From Pseudomonadota bacterium (GTDB lineage: Bacteria > Pseudomonadota > Alphaproteobacteria > Acetobacterales > Acetobacteraceae): a DNA stretch of 64,000 nucleotides. Every line of letters begins with the position of its first letter. Positions within the stretch are counted from its first letter, which is position 1. The notes under the pieces are model-generated. The model worked only from the letters and a program-made list of their open reading frames with translations. It did not search any database and was not told the DNA's origin. The stretch lies in the NCBI GenBank assembly GCA_021845985.1, contig JAJZES010000031.1:1-64000 (forward strand), read 5' to 3'. This document shows positions 39,632 to 52,406 of this stretch, piece after piece. Position numbers and translations under genes: made by a program.

Positions 39632-40774
39632 CTATTTCCCCGCGATGGTAACGAGCTGCCCGTCGATCAGGGCCAGACCGCAGCGCAGACGCCGCGCCGC
39701 CGCGACCGCCGCGACATTGGCATCGAGACCGGCAACCGTCGCATAGCCCTGCGCGCGCAGCGCCGCCCCGTCCGCCCCCGGCGGCAGATAGACCCGCGCC
39801 CGGGCGGCGCGCTCCGGCGCGGCGCGCAGGATCGCATCGGGATACAGCGTCAGTCCGGTGGCCGGCTCGCCGTCGCTGCCCTCATAGCGTCCGCCGCTGC
39901 CCAGTTCCTCGTGCCGGCCGGGGGCAAACACGGTGAAGCAGACGCCGGTGTGATAGCGAAAGCCGCGAAACTCGATCGGGTCGATGGTCAGCCGCAGCGC
40001 CGGCGCCCGCGCCCGCAGCACGCCGACCACCGCGGCCAGCCGCTCGGCCAGTGCCGCCGCGGCGCCGGACAGGCGCGCCGACGCCAGCGCCGCCAAAGCC
40101 CGCTCAACCGGGCCGGCGGCATGCAGCAGGTCGGTGAGGGTTTCCGCCAGCGACCCGCCATGGGCGGCAACCGCGGCGGCGTCCTTGCGGTCGAGCGCGT
40201 GCACGAGGCGCCGCCGCTCGGCCGCGGCCAGCCCCGCCGCATCGAGCAGCAGCGGCACCAGCGGCGGCAGCGTCAGGTCGAAACTGAACCGCTGCAGCCC
40301 GACCGCCGCCAGCGCCTCGGCGCCGACCAGCACCATCTCGGCATCCGCCGCGGCGCTGTCGGCGCCGATCAGCTCGATCCCGGCCTGGGCGATCTGCCGA
40401 TCCGGCGCGATCTGGGTCGAACGCACCCGCAGGCATTGCCCGGCATAGCACAGCCGCAACGGCCGCGGCACGCCGGCCAGCCGCGTCGCCGCGATGCGCG
40501 CCACCTGCGGCGTCATATCGGCGCGCAGGCCCATCATCCGGTGGCTGTCCGGGTCCATCAGCCGGAACGTCTGCTCGGCGGTCGCCGCTCCGGCGCCGCC
40601 AAGCAGCCCGTCCTCGAACTCCAGCAGTGGCGGCTTGACCCGCTCATAGCCATGCGCGGCGAACGTCGCCATCAAGCTGCCGACCGCCGCCGCCTCGGTT
40701 TCCGCCTCGGGCGGCAGCAGGTCGCGCAGGCCGGCGGGCAGCAGCGCCGGGCTGGGCGGCGGATCGTCGGTCAT
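39632..40774 (-). CDS. hisZ: ATP phosphoribosyltransferase regulatory subunit
   Basis: 380 residues related to HisRS but lacking tRNA-synthetase function; partners short-form HisG in the first step of histidine synthesis. [16 protein letters not shown] opens the protein, followed by [25 protein letters not shown] and [19 protein letters not shown]. The ATG at 40774 overlaps the stop of the CoA-ester lyase gene (ATGA). hisG is not in the window. The purA pairing is typical for Acetobacteraceae and relatives. Confidence 0.94.
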   Translation of the reverse strand: MTDDPPPSPALLPAGLRDLLPPEAETEAAAVGSLMATFAAHGYERVKPPLLEFEDGLLGGAGAATAEQTFRLMDPDSHRMMGLRADMTPQVARIAATRLAGVPRPLRLCYAGQCLRVRSTQIAPDRQIAQAGIELIGADSAAADAEMVLVGAEALAAVGLQRFSFDLTLPPLVPLLLDAAGLAAAERRRLVHALDRKDAAAVAAHGGSLAETLTDLLHAAGPVERALAALASARLSGAAAALAERLAAVVGVLRARAPALRLTIDPIEFRGFRYHTGVCFTVFAPGRHEELGSGGRYEGSDGEPATGLTLYPDAILRAAPERAARARVYLPPGADGAALRAQGYATVAGLDANVAAVAAARRLRCGLALIDGQLVTIAGK

Positions 40775-41667
40775 GCCGCGCCGCGCCGCGCCACGGCCAG
40801 CAGCCGCTGCGCCTGTTTGAGATGCGGCATATCGACCATCCGGCCCTCCATCCCCACCGTTCCCATGCCGGGATTGGCGGCAAACGCGGCGACGATGCGC
40901 TCGGCATGGGCGATCTCCGCCGCATCCGGGGTGAACGCGGCGTTGATCGGCGCGACCTGATCGGGGTGGATGGCCAGCTTGCCGCTGAACCCGGCATGCC
41001 GCGCCGCCACCGCCTCCTGCGCCAATTTCGTCGCATCGCGAAAATCGGTGAACACGGTGTCGATTGCCTCCACCCCCGCCGCCGCGGCGCCGGCCAGACA
41101 GAGCGAGCGGGCGAGCTGATAGGGCGCCGCATAACTGCCATCGGCCTCGCGGTTGGCCGACGCCCCGAGCGACGCCGCCAGATCCTCGGCACCCCAGGTC
41201 ATTGCCACCAGCCGCGGTTCGGCGCCGGCATAGCTGCCCAGGGTGAACAGCGATGCGGCGGTCTCGGTGGCGATGGCGGCAATGCGGATGCCGCCGCGCG
41301 GCAGCCCGGCGACGGTTTCCAGCGCGCTCAGATAATGCCCGAGACAAACCACATCGTCGGCACTTGCCGTCTTCGGCAGCAGGATACCGTCAGGCGCGGC
41401 GCTGGCCACCGCGGCGAGATCATCGAGCGCCTCGGCCGAGGTGAGGGCATTGACCCGCACCCAAAGCCTCTGCCCGCTGCGCGGCGCCCGCAGCGCCTCG
41501 GCCACCATGCCGCGCGCCGTCGCCAGCCGCGCCTGGGCGACCGAGTCCTCCAGATCGAGGATCAGCGCGTCGGCCGCAGAGGACCGCGCGCGCAACAGCT
41601 TGCGCTCGGAATCGCCCGGCACGAACAGCCAGGAACGCAGCCCGGTGGCCTGCGACGGTTCGCTCAT
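40771..41667 (-). CDS. HpcH/HpaI (CitE-like) CoA-ester lyase
   Basis: 298 residues from the ATG at 41667. The TIM-barrel family signature is clear: LRSWLFVPGDSERKLLRA, ALILDLEDSVA, then LPKTASADDV, ETAASLFTLG and AIHPDQVAPINAAFTP. Members cleave citryl-, malyl- or methylmalyl-CoA; the Glu and Asp Mg ligands (AIATETAA and ADALILDLED region) are present. It is not beside citrate lyase subunits, so a stand-alone malyl/citramalyl-CoA lyase is more likely. It is translationally coupled to trmB upstream and hisZ downstream through 4-bp overlaps. Confidence 0.9.
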   Translation of the reverse strand: MSEPSQATGLRSWLFVPGDSERKLLRARSSAADALILDLEDSVAQARLATARGMVAEALRAPRSGQRLWVRVNALTSAEALDDLAAVASAAPDGILLPKTASADDVVCLGHYLSALETVAGLPRGGIRIAAIATETAASLFTLGSYAGAEPRLVAMTWGAEDLAASLGASANREADGSYAAPYQLARSLCLAGAAAAGVEAIDTVFTDFRDATKLAQEAVAARHAGFSGKLAIHPDQVAPINAAFTPDAAEIAHAERIVAAFAANPGMGTVGMEGRMVDMPHLKQAQRLLAVARRGAA

Positions 41668-42395
41668 ATGGCCTCCTCCCTGCCGGTGCGGCAGAGCGAC
41701 CAATAGAGCGGCCGGCGCCCCGCGGCCAGAGCCTTGGCCTCATAGCGCGTCGGCGGCCAGCCTGCCGGTCGCTGCGTGTCCGGCGGCTTCACGTCAAACA
41801 GAACTTGGTCGGCCAGTACCTCGGCAACCCAGCCCTGATAGGTCGGATCATCGCTGGCGATGCGCCATTCGCCACCCGGCCGCAGCACCCGCGCGACGCC
41901 GGCCAGCGCCGCCGGATGCACGAAGCGCCGCTTGGCATGCCGCGTCTTCGGCCACGGATCGGGAAACAGCAGGAACAGACGGTCGAGACAGCCATCCGGC
42001 AAAAGCTGCATGAGGTCGCGCGCATCGGCGTCCCACAGCCGCAGATTGCCCGGCAGCGGCGCCGTCGCCTCGCCGCCCTGCGGCACCAGCCGCGACAGCA
42101 GCGAACAGATACCGTTCTCGAACACCTCGCAGGCGATCAGCCCGGCCGCCGGATTGGCCGCCGCCTGCGCCAGCGCATGTTCGCCGCCGCCGAAACCAAC
42201 CTCAAGCCACAGCGCCTCGACGTCGCCGGCGAAGGCGGCACGCGGCGCGCCCGCCTCGGCCGCCGCGAAGCGCAGCCGCGGCAGCGTCTGTTCGATCAAC
42301 AGGCGCTGGCGGGCGCGCAGCGGGTGGCTGCGTGCCCGCCCATAGAGCCGGTCGGCTGGCGGCTTGAGCGGACGCGCCGCCGCCGCCTCGGTCAG
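41664..42395 (-). CDS. trmB: tRNA (guanine46-N7)-methyltransferase, probable CTG start
   Basis: SAM-dependent enzyme forming m7G46 in tRNA. Motifs are [33 protein letters not shown] and the terminal [16 protein letters not shown]. Only a TTG at 42299 offers a conventional start, but the same frame continues upstream through [18 protein letters not shown], the conserved TrmB N terminus (family: YGRRxGxxLxxxQ). No ATG, GTG or TTG exists there. A CTG at 42393-42395 overlaps the metK stop as CTGA, mirroring the ATGA overlaps of the following genes, and gives a normal 243-residue protein. Confidence 0.88.
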   Translation of the reverse strand: MTEAAAARPLKPPADRLYGRARSHPLRARQRLLIEQTLPRLRFAAAEAGAPRAAFAGDVEALWLEVGFGGGEHALAQAAANPAAGLIACEVFENGICSLLSRLVPQGGEATAPLPGNLRLWDADARDLMQLLPDGCLDRLFLLFPDPWPKTRHAKRRFVHPAALAGVARVLRPGGEWRIASDDPTYQGWVAEVLADQVLFDVKPPDTQRPAGWPPTRYEAKALAAGRRPLYWSLCRTGREEAI

Positions 42396-43579
42396 CGGTT
42401 GAACGCCGAGCGCAGCGCCGGCACCAGATCGGTGCGCTCCCAGGTGAACGTGCCGGTCGCCGCATCCGGCTCGCGGCCGAAATGGCCATAGGCGGAGGTC
42501 GGCGCATAAATCGGCCGGTTCAGATGCAGGTGCTCGCGGATGCCGCGCGGCGACAGGTTCATCAATTCGCGCAGCGTGTGCTCCAGCCGCCCCTCGTCCA
42601 CCTCGTACGGATTGCCGTGCAGTTCGACATAGACCGACAGCGGATGCGACACGCCGATGGCATAGCTGATCTGCAGCGTGCAGCGATCGGCGAGGCCGGC
42701 GGCGACGACGTTCTTGGCCAGATAGCGGCAGGCATAGGCGGCGCTGCGATCAACCTTGGTCGGGTCCTTGCCGCTGAACGCGCCGCCGCCATGCGGCGCC
42801 GCGCCGCCATAGGTATCGACGATGATCTTGCGCCCGGTCAGCCCGCAATCACCATCCGGGCCGCCGATGACGAAATTGCCGGTCGGATTGATGTAGATTT
42901 CGTCCGCCGGCGGCATCCAGCCCTCCGGCAGGCTGCTTTCGATGATCGGCAGCACCCGCGCGCGCACCTCCTCCCCGCTCAGTTCCGCCGCGTGCTGGGT
43001 GGAAACGACGACGCTGGTGGCGCCGACCGGCTTGCCATCGACATAGCGCAGCGTCACCTGGCTCTTGGCATCGGGCAGCAGCCCGGCGACGGACAGGTCG
43101 CGGCTGTGGCGCAACTCGTTGATCCGGCGCAGGATCAGATGGGCGTAGAACAGCGGCGCCGGCATCAGCAGCGGCGTCTCCCGGCAGGCATAGCCGAACA
43201 TGATGCCCTGGTCGCCGGCGCCCTCATCTTTGTTACCGGCGGCATCGACGCCCTGCGCGATGTCGGCCGACTGGGCATGCAGATGCACCTCGACCTTGGC
43301 GTGCTTCCAGGAGAAGCCCTCCTGGTCATAGCCGATGTCATGCACCGCCATGCGCGCCGCATGGGCGAGCATTTCCGCCGTGATCGTGTCCGGCCCGCGC
43401 GTCTCCCCGGCCAGCACGATGCGGTTGGTCGTCACCATCGTCTCGCAGGCGACACGGGCATAGGGATCGGCGGAGAGGAAAGTGTCCAGCACCGTATCAC
43501 TGATCCGATCGGCGACCTTGTCGGGATGGCCCTCCGAGACCGACTCGGAAGTAAACAGAAACTCGCCCTTGTCGCGCAT
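42392..43579 (-). CDS. metK: S-adenosylmethionine synthetase
   Basis: Makes S-adenosylmethionine from methionine and ATP; 395 residues. [20 protein letters not shown] at the N terminus contains the ATP-binding His; [10 protein letters not shown]-type sequence ([14 protein letters not shown]) and [19 protein letters not shown] are signature motifs. The stop overlaps the presumed CTG of trmB. It follows dapB by 75 bp. No SAM riboswitch is visible in 43580-43654. Confidence 0.98.
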   Translation of the reverse strand: MRDKGEFLFTSESVSEGHPDKVADRISDTVLDTFLSADPYARVACETMVTTNRIVLAGETRGPDTITAEMLAHAARMAVHDIGYDQEGFSWKHAKVEVHLHAQSADIAQGVDAAGNKDEGAGDQGIMFGYACRETPLLMPAPLFYAHLILRRINELRHSRDLSVAGLLPDAKSQVTLRYVDGKPVGATSVVVSTQHAAELSGEEVRARVLPIIESSLPEGWMPPADEIYINPTGNFVIGGPDGDCGLTGRKIIVDTYGGAAPHGGGAFSGKDPTKVDRSAAYACRYLAKNVVAAGLADRCTLQISYAIGVSHPLSVYVELHGNPYEVDEGRLEHTLRELMNLSPRGIREHLHLNRPIYAPTSAYGHFGREPDAATGTFTWERTDLVPALRSAFNR

Positions 43580-43654
43580 GCATCGTCCCGTCGTGGCGAA
43601 GAGGTGGCTGGATGGAAAATATCGGCCGTGTGTGACGGAAAACCGCCCCGCGGG

Positions 43655-44422
43655 TCAAGTCATGCCCAGCACGTCCATCATGGAATAGTGACCGGACGGG
43701 CGCCCGGCGACCCAGAGTGCGGCGCGGATCGCCCCGCTGGCAAAAACCCGGCGGTCGAAGGCGCGATGGGTCAGCGCGATCTGTTCATCGGCGGCGGCGA
43801 ACAGCAGCGTGTGCTCGCCGACCACCTGACCGCCGCGCAGCGCGGCAAAGCCGATGGCGCCGGCGCGCCGGGCGCCGGTGTGGCCGTCGCGTCCGCTGTC
43901 GCGAACCGTCTCCAGGGCGACGCCGCGCCCGCGCGCCACCGCATGCCCCAGCCCGAGCGCGGTGCCGGACGGCGCATCGACCTTCTGACGGTGGTGCATC
44001 TCGATGATCTCGGCATCGTAGGCGTCGGCCGGCAGCGCCGCGGCCATCCGCCCGGCAAGGGCGAGCACGAGATTGACTCCAGGCGAAAAGTTCGGCGCCT
44101 GCACCACGGCGATGCGTTGCGCCGCCTGCTGCACCGAAGCCTCGTCCTGGGCTGACAGCCCGGTGGTGCCGAGCACCCAGGCTACCCCGGCCGCGGCAAG
44201 CGCCTCGGCGTGGCGCTGCGTCGTGCTGGCATGGGTGAAATCGACCACCACGTCGGCGACCTGCGCCAGCGCGGTGATGTCGGGCAGCAGCGTCGCGACG
44301 CTGGCCGCCACCCCCGGCCGGTCGATGCCACCGGCAAGCTGTGCCCCGGCGGCAACCACTTCGTCCGCCAGCAGCCGTCCCATGCGCCCGGCGATGCCGG
44401 CGATGCCAATACGAATGTTCAT
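43655..44422 (-). CDS. dapB: 4-hydroxy-tetrahydrodipicolinate reductase
   Basis: NAD(P)H-dependent step of lysine/diaminopimelate synthesis; 256 residues from the ATG at 44422 (MNIRIGIAGIAGRMGR). The nucleotide-binding GIAGRMGR, the GTTGLS loop, and the catalytic HHRQKVDAPSGTAL are intact. A small CCGC/GCGG hairpin followed by TTTT on the minus strand lies just at its stop (about 43639-43653). dnaJ lies 200 bp upstream with a strong inverted repeat between. Confidence 0.97.
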   Translation of the reverse strand: MNIRIGIAGIAGRMGRLLADEVVAAGAQLAGGIDRPGVAASVATLLPDITALAQVADVVVDFTHASTTQRHAEALAAAGVAWVLGTTGLSAQDEASVQQAAQRIAVVQAPNFSPGVNLVLALAGRMAAALPADAYDAEIIEMHHRQKVDAPSGTALGLGHAVARGRGVALETVRDSGRDGHTGARRAGAIGFAALRGGQVVGEHTLLFAAADEQIALTHRAFDRRVFASGAIRAALWVAGRPSGHYSMMDVLGMT

Positions 44423-44462
44423 GGCGGGACTCTGCGTCCGACAGCGCCGGCGGTAAAGCCGT

Positions 44463-44498
44463 GGCGGCGCGATCCGGGGGAAACTGGATCGCGCCGCC
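44463..44498. terminator. 13-bp inverted repeat between dnaJ and dapB
   Basis: GGCGGCGCGATCC at 44463-44475 and GGATCGCGCCGCC at 44486-44498 are perfectly complementary around a 10-base loop. It is in the 200-bp gap 44423-44622, about 125 bp past the dnaJ stop and 41 bp before the dapB ATG on the minus strand. A dnaKJ terminator is the simplest reading; no T-tract follows. Confidence 0.65.
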
Positions 44499-44622
44499 GG
44501 CACCCGGTCCACGGCGCAGGTGGGGGGGGACGGCGCCGCAGAGACCATTCCAACGTCACCTTCGGCGGGAAGTTGCATCGTCGGCGACGGGCCGGCCGAT
44601 TTAATCCCGCCGCCCCGGCGGC

Positions 44623-45753
44623 TCAGCCGCGGCCCTGAAAAAACTCGCGCGCCTTGGCGAAGAAGCCCTCATGCTCCGGGCTGCCCTTGCCATCCGCCTC
44701 GGCCTCGAACTCCTCGAGCAGTTCGCGCTGCCGGCGGGTCAGATTATGCGGCGTCTCGACCTGCACCTGGATCAGCATGTCGCCGCGCTGGGCGCTGCGC
44801 AGCACCGAGAAGCCCTTGCCGCGCAGACGGAACTGATCGCCGGTCTGGGTTCCCGGCGGCACCTTGACCCGCGCCGGCGTGCCGTCGATCGCCGGAACCT
44901 CGATCTCGGCGCCGAGCGCCGCCTGCGTCATGCGCACCGGCACGCGACAGAAGATCGTCGCGCCTTCGCGCTGAAAGATCGGATGCTGCCGAATCGCCAC
45001 ATGCACATACAGATCGCCGGCCGGCCCGCCCGGCCCGCCGGCCTCGCCCTCGCCGGTCAGGCGAATGCGCGTGCCGTCCTCGACCCCCGCCGGGATTTGC
45101 ACCTGCAACGAGCGCTCGCGCTGCACCGTCGCGGCGCCGCCGCAGATGCGGCACGGGTTGCGCACCACCCGCCCCTGACCGCCGCAGGTCGGGCAGGTCC
45201 GCTCGATGACGAAAAACCCCTGCTGGGCGCGCACTTTGCCGGCCCCCTGGCAGGTCGGGCAGGCGTCGCTGCTGCGCTCCTTGCCCTCCGAGCCGGTGCC
45301 GTTGCAGGCCTCGCACTTCACCCGCGTCGGCACCCGCAGCGTCGTCTTGACCCCGGCAAAGGCCTCGGCAAGGTCGATCTCCGCCGCGGCACGCAAATCG
45401 GCGCCGCCGCGCGGGCCACGGCCGCCGCGCCGGTTGCCCATGAAATCGCCGAACATCTGCTCGAAAATATCGCCGATACCGCCGCCGGCGCCGAAATCGA
45501 ACCCCCCGGCGCCCGGCCCGCCGCCCTGCTCGAACGCCGCATGGCCATAGCGGTCATACGCCGCCCGCCGCTGCTCGTCCTTGAGCACGTCGTAGGCCTC
45601 GTTGAGGTCCTTGAACTTTGCTTCGGCCTGCTTGTCCCCCGGATTGCGATCGGGGTGGTACTGCATTGCGAGCTTGCGGTACGCCTTTTTCATTTCTTCA
45701 GGCGTTGCCTCGCGGGGCACTCCCAGCGTGGCGTAGTAGTCCTGCTTCGCCAT
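44623..45753 (-). CDS. dnaJ: Chaperone protein DnaJ
   Basis: Hsp40 co-chaperone stimulating DnaK ATPase; 376 residues. The J-domain HPD is at residues 33-35. A Gly/Phe-rich linker ([18 protein letters not shown]) follows. Four CxxCxGxG zinc repeats are present ([32 protein letters not shown]). The C-terminal substrate domain is complete. It lies 89 bp downstream of dnaK with a hairpin in between. Confidence 0.98.
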   Translation of the reverse strand: MAKQDYYATLGVPREATPEEMKKAYRKLAMQYHPDRNPGDKQAEAKFKDLNEAYDVLKDEQRRAAYDRYGHAAFEQGGGPGAGGFDFGAGGGIGDIFEQMFGDFMGNRRGGRGPRGGADLRAAAEIDLAEAFAGVKTTLRVPTRVKCEACNGTGSEGKERSSDACPTCQGAGKVRAQQGFFVIERTCPTCGGQGRVVRNPCRICGGAATVQRERSLQVQIPAGVEDGTRIRLTGEGEAGGPGGPAGDLYVHVAIRQHPIFQREGATIFCRVPVRMTQAALGAEIEVPAIDGTPARVKVPPGTQTGDQFRLRGKGFSVLRSAQRGDMLIQVQVETPHNLTRRQRELLEEFEAEADGKGSPEHEGFFAKAREFFQGRG

Positions 45754-45784
45754 CTCAGCCCTCTACCCGCCCCCGATACGACGA

Positions 45785-45815
45785 TGCGCCCGCCTTCCAG
45801 TGAAGTGCGGGCGCA
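45785..45815. promoter_or_regulatory. Long hairpin in the dnaK-dnaJ gap
   Basis: TGCGCCCGC at 45785-45793 pairs perfectly with GCGGGCGCA at 45807-45815. Inside, CTTC and GAAG extend the stem around a CAGT loop, giving 13 pairs with one bulge. It follows the dnaK stop by 28 bp on the minus strand and may limit read-through or set the dnaK:dnaJ ratio. Confidence 0.65.
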
Positions 45816-45842
45816 CCGCCGGTTACCGACTCAATGCAACGA

Positions 45843-47753
<1,911 letters not shown>

Positions 47754-47829
47754 ACTATGCTCCTTCGCAGCGGACCTGGGCGGCCCGGATCGGCACCGCC
47801 CGCATCCCCAAGGTGAGACGACTGCCCCG

Positions 47830-47858
47830 ATGTATTGACCGCCGCACGCCGGGACAAG
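47830..47858 (-). promoter_or_regulatory. Possible heat-shock (RpoH-type) promoter upstream of dnaK
   Basis: On the minus strand CTTG (47858-47855) lies 17 bases before CAATACAT (47837-47830), about 76 bp upstream of the dnaK ATG. The -35 part fits the sigma32 CTTG core and the spacing is right, but the -10 match is weak. Confidence 0.3.
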
Positions 47859-47890
47859 GGTAACGTGCGCGGAAATTGTGCATCCGCTCG

Positions 47891-48466
47891 CTATGCAGTC
47901 GTATCAACCCTGGTCTTGGCGGCGTCGTCGGCGGCCTTCGCCACCACCACCATGGCCGGCCGCAACAGCCGCCCGTTCAGGGTCCAGGCCGAGGTCCATG
48001 CCTGCAGCACGGTGCCGGGCGGATGCTCGTTGCTCGGCTGCTCGGCCATCGCTTGATGCAGATTGGGGTCGAACAGGGCGCCGGTGGCGTCCTCCTGCTT
48101 GATGCCGTTGCGCTCCAGCAGGCCGAGGAAGCTGCGCTCGATGCCGGCCAGTCCCTCACGCACCCGCGCCACCGAATCCGGCTCGCCGTCGGCGGCGGGG
48201 GGCAGGCTGTCGAGACCGCGGCGCAGGTTCTCCGCCGCCTCGACCACGTCGCGGGCAAATTTCTGCACCGCATACTGGCGCGTCTCGTCCACATCCCGCC
48301 GGGCGCGGGCGCGGACATTGGCGATCTCTGCCTCGGAGCGCATCCAGCGGTCCCTGAAGTCGTCGCGCTCGGCCGCCAGGGCGGCGATGCGGGCGTCTTC
48401 GGGCGACGATTCCGCCGTCGCGGCGTTCAGCTCATCGGGATCGTTGTTCATCGGTTCGCTGTTCAT
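47891..48466 (-). CDS. grpE: Nucleotide exchange factor GrpE
   Basis: 191 residues from the ATG at 48466 (another ATG 5 codons in). The N-terminal long helix ([33 protein letters not shown]) and the C-terminal beta domain ([24 protein letters not shown]) are typical. It releases ADP from DnaK. It is separated from dnaK by 137 bp, which may contain a separate dnaK promoter. Confidence 0.96.
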   Translation of the reverse strand: MNSEPMNNDPDELNAATAESSPEDARIAALAAERDDFRDRWMRSEAEIANVRARARRDVDETRQYAVQKFARDVVEAAENLRRGLDSLPPAADGEPDSVARVREGLAGIERSFLGLLERNGIKQEDATGALFDPNLHQAMAEQPSNEHPPGTVLQAWTSAWTLNGRLLRPAMVVVAKAADDAAKTRVDTTA

Positions 48467-48609
48467 GGCTGCCCTCAGTTAGTTTGGCGCCGCCCCCGGC
48501 ACAAGCAGCGGCAGCCGGCGCAGAGCTGACAACGCCTGGGTGCAGTCCGCGGCTTGCGCCCACCGCACAGCCCGGCGCCACACGAGACAGTGACCCCAGG
48601 CCGGACGGA

Positions 48610-50214
<1,605 letters not shown>

Positions 50215-50224
50215 GCGCGCCCTC

Positions 50225-51298
50225 TCACTTGACCATGCGGCGCGGATCAAAGGCATCCCGCACCGCCTCGCCAATGAAGATAAGCAGCGTCAGCACCCCG
50301 CCCAAGACCACGAAAGCAGTAATACCCAGCCACGGCGCCTGCAGGTTGTCCTTGCCCTGACTGACCAGCTCGCCGAGCGAGGGCGAGCCGGGCGGCATGC
50401 CGAAGCCGAGGAAGTCGAGACTGGCCAGGATGGTCACCGAACTGGACAGGGTGAACGGCAGGAAGGTCAGCGTCGCCACCATCGCATTGGGCAGGATATG
50501 CCGCCACATCACCGAAATATCGGTCACCCCGAGCGCCTTGGCGGCGCGCACATAGTCGAGGTTGCGGCCGCGCAGGAACTCGGCGCGGACCAGACCGGTC
50601 AGGCTCATCCAACTGAACAGCAGCAGGAAGCCGAGCAGCACCCAAAATCCCGGCTCGATGATGCTGGAGAGGATGATGAGCAGAAAAAGCTGCGGCATCC
50701 CGGCCCAGATCTCGATGAAGCGCTGGAACAGCAGGTCGGTCAGCCCGCCGTAGAAGCCCTGCACCGCCCCGGCGGCAATGCCGATCACCGAGGAGATCGC
50801 CGTCAGGGTGAAGCCGAACAGCACCGAAATGCGAAAGCCGTAGATCACCCGGGCCAGCACATCGCGCGCCTGATCGTCGGTGCCGAGCAGGTTGCGCCAG
50901 CTCGGCGGCGACGGCGCCGGCGATGGCAGATCCTTGACGATGCTCGAAAAACTGAACGGGATGGCGGGCCAGATCATCCAGCCCCTGGCCATGATGGCGC
51001 GATTGAGATCGGGATCGGAGAAATCCGCCTCGATCGGCATGAAGCCGGAGCCGAATTCATCCTCGCTGTAATCGTGCAGCACCGGCACATACCAATGCCC
51101 GGCGAAGTGGACCAGCAGCGGCCGGTCATTGGCCAGGAACTCGGCAAACAGCGACAGCACGAACAGCAGCAGAAAAACCCACAGCGACCAGAAGCCGCGC
51201 CGGTGGGCCCGGAAAATCGCCAGCCGCCGCCGGGTGATCGGCGACAGGCTGAAGCGTCCCTGCACCGGCACCACGACCAGCGGGCCGGGCACGTCCAT
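50225..51298 (-). CDS. yejE: Peptide ABC transporter permease (YejE-type)
   Basis: 357-residue DppC-class permease with an N-terminal helix, a long periplasmic segment, and the EAA loop region (EFLRGRNLDYVRAAKALGVTDISVMWRHILPNA). LLGTDDQARDVLARVIYG is typical of the family. Its ATG shares one base with the yejB stop (TGATG), so translation is coupled. Confidence 0.94.
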   Translation of the reverse strand: MDVPGPLVVVPVQGRFSLSPITRRRLAIFRAHRRGFWSLWVFLLLFVLSLFAEFLANDRPLLVHFAGHWYVPVLHDYSEDEFGSGFMPIEADFSDPDLNRAIMARGWMIWPAIPFSFSSIVKDLPSPAPSPPSWRNLLGTDDQARDVLARVIYGFRISVLFGFTLTAISSVIGIAAGAVQGFYGGLTDLLFQRFIEIWAGMPQLFLLIILSSIIEPGFWVLLGFLLLFSWMSLTGLVRAEFLRGRNLDYVRAAKALGVTDISVMWRHILPNAMVATLTFLPFTLSSSVTILASLDFLGFGMPPGSPSLGELVSQGKDNLQAPWLGITAFVVLGGVLTLLIFIGEAVRDAFDPRRMVK

Positions 51299-52386
51299 CA
51301 GCGCCGCGCCTCGAAATCAATCCGCGGATCGACCACCGTGTACAGCAGATCGCCGGCAATCTGCATCAGCAGGCCGAGCAGGGTGAAGATATAGAGCGTG
51401 CCGAACATCACCGGATAGTCGCGGCGGATGGCCGATTCAAAGCCCAGCAGGCCGAGCCCGTCGAGCGAGAAGATGATCTCCACCAGCAGGGCCGAGGTGA
51501 ACAGGATGCTGATGAAGGCGGAGGGAAATCCGGCGACGATCAGCAACATCGCGTTGCGGAAAATGTGCCGGTAGAGGATGCGCTGCTCGCCCGCCCCCTT
51601 GGCCCGCGCGGTGACCACGTAATGCTTGCGGATTTCCTCCAGGAAGCAGTTCTTGGTCAGAATGGTCAGCGTCGCGAAACCGCCGACGACGAGCGAGGTG
51701 GTCGGCAGCACCATATGCCACAGATAATCCATCACCCGCGCCGGCCAGCTCCAGTCCTGCGACCCCTCGCTGACCAGCCCGCGAAGCGGAAACCACTGCA
51801 CATAACTGCCGCCGGCGAACAGCACGACGAGCAGCACCGCGAACAGGAATCCCGGCACCGCATAGCCGACCAGCACGAACAGGCTGGAGATCAGGTCGAA
51901 CCGGCCGCCGTCGCGCACCGCCTTCATGATGCCGAGCGGAATCGACACCAGATAGACCAGCAGCGTGGACCACAGCCCAAGCGAGACGCTGACCGGCATT
52001 TTCTGCAGCACCAGCGTCAGCACCGGCTTGTCGCGAAAGAAGCTGCGGCCGAAATCCAGCGTCAGATAGCCCTTCAGCATGATCCAGAAGCGGGTCAGCG
52101 GCGGCTTGTCAAAGCCGAACAGCTTGCGGATTTCCAGCACCAGTTGCGGATCGAGGCCGCGCCGGCCGCGATAGGCGCCGCTGTCCCCCGCCGGCTGCGC
52201 CGGCCCGGTTTCGCTGCTGCCGCCCGACACCCGCTCGGTCAGATTGCCGCCCTTGCCCTTCAACTCGGCGATCATCTGCTCGACCGGGCCGCCGGGCGCC
52301 AGTTGCACCACGGCGAAGTTGATGGCGATGATGCCGAACAGCGTCGGCACCACCAGCAACAGGCGGCGAAACAGATAGGCGCCCAT
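51298..52386 (-). CDS. yejB: Peptide ABC transporter permease (YejB-type)
   Basis: 362-residue DppB-class permease. The N-terminal helix ([28 protein letters not shown]) is followed by a YejB-type periplasmic insert, then the remaining helices with the EAA motif ([31 protein letters not shown]). It forms a heterodimer with YejE. It follows the binding protein gene by 20 bp. Confidence 0.94.
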   Translation of the reverse strand: MGAYLFRRLLLVVPTLFGIIAINFAVVQLAPGGPVEQMIAELKGKGGNLTERVSGGSSETGPAQPAGDSGAYRGRRGLDPQLVLEIRKLFGFDKPPLTRFWIMLKGYLTLDFGRSFFRDKPVLTLVLQKMPVSVSLGLWSTLLVYLVSIPLGIMKAVRDGGRFDLISSLFVLVGYAVPGFLFAVLLVVLFAGGSYVQWFPLRGLVSEGSQDWSWPARVMDYLWHMVLPTTSLVVGGFATLTILTKNCFLEEIRKHYVVTARAKGAGEQRILYRHIFRNAMLLIVAGFPSAFISILFTSALLVEIIFSLDGLGLLGFESAIRRDYPVMFGTLYIFTLLGLLMQIAGDLLYTVVDPRIDFEARR

Positions 52387-52406
52387 GCGCTCGCCGCTCC
52401 CCGCTG

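Noticed and set aside
41664-42400. Frameshifted or N-terminally truncated trmB
   Set aside because: The conserved N terminus is in the same frame as the body, so no frameshift is needed; only the start codon is unusual.
43580-43654. SAM riboswitch upstream of metK
   Set aside because: The 75-bp gap after dapB lacks a SAM-II, SAM/SAH or similar core that I can recognise.
48467-48609. Heat-shock promoter upstream of grpE
   Set aside because: No convincing CTTG plus -10 pair with suitable spacing was found in this stretch.
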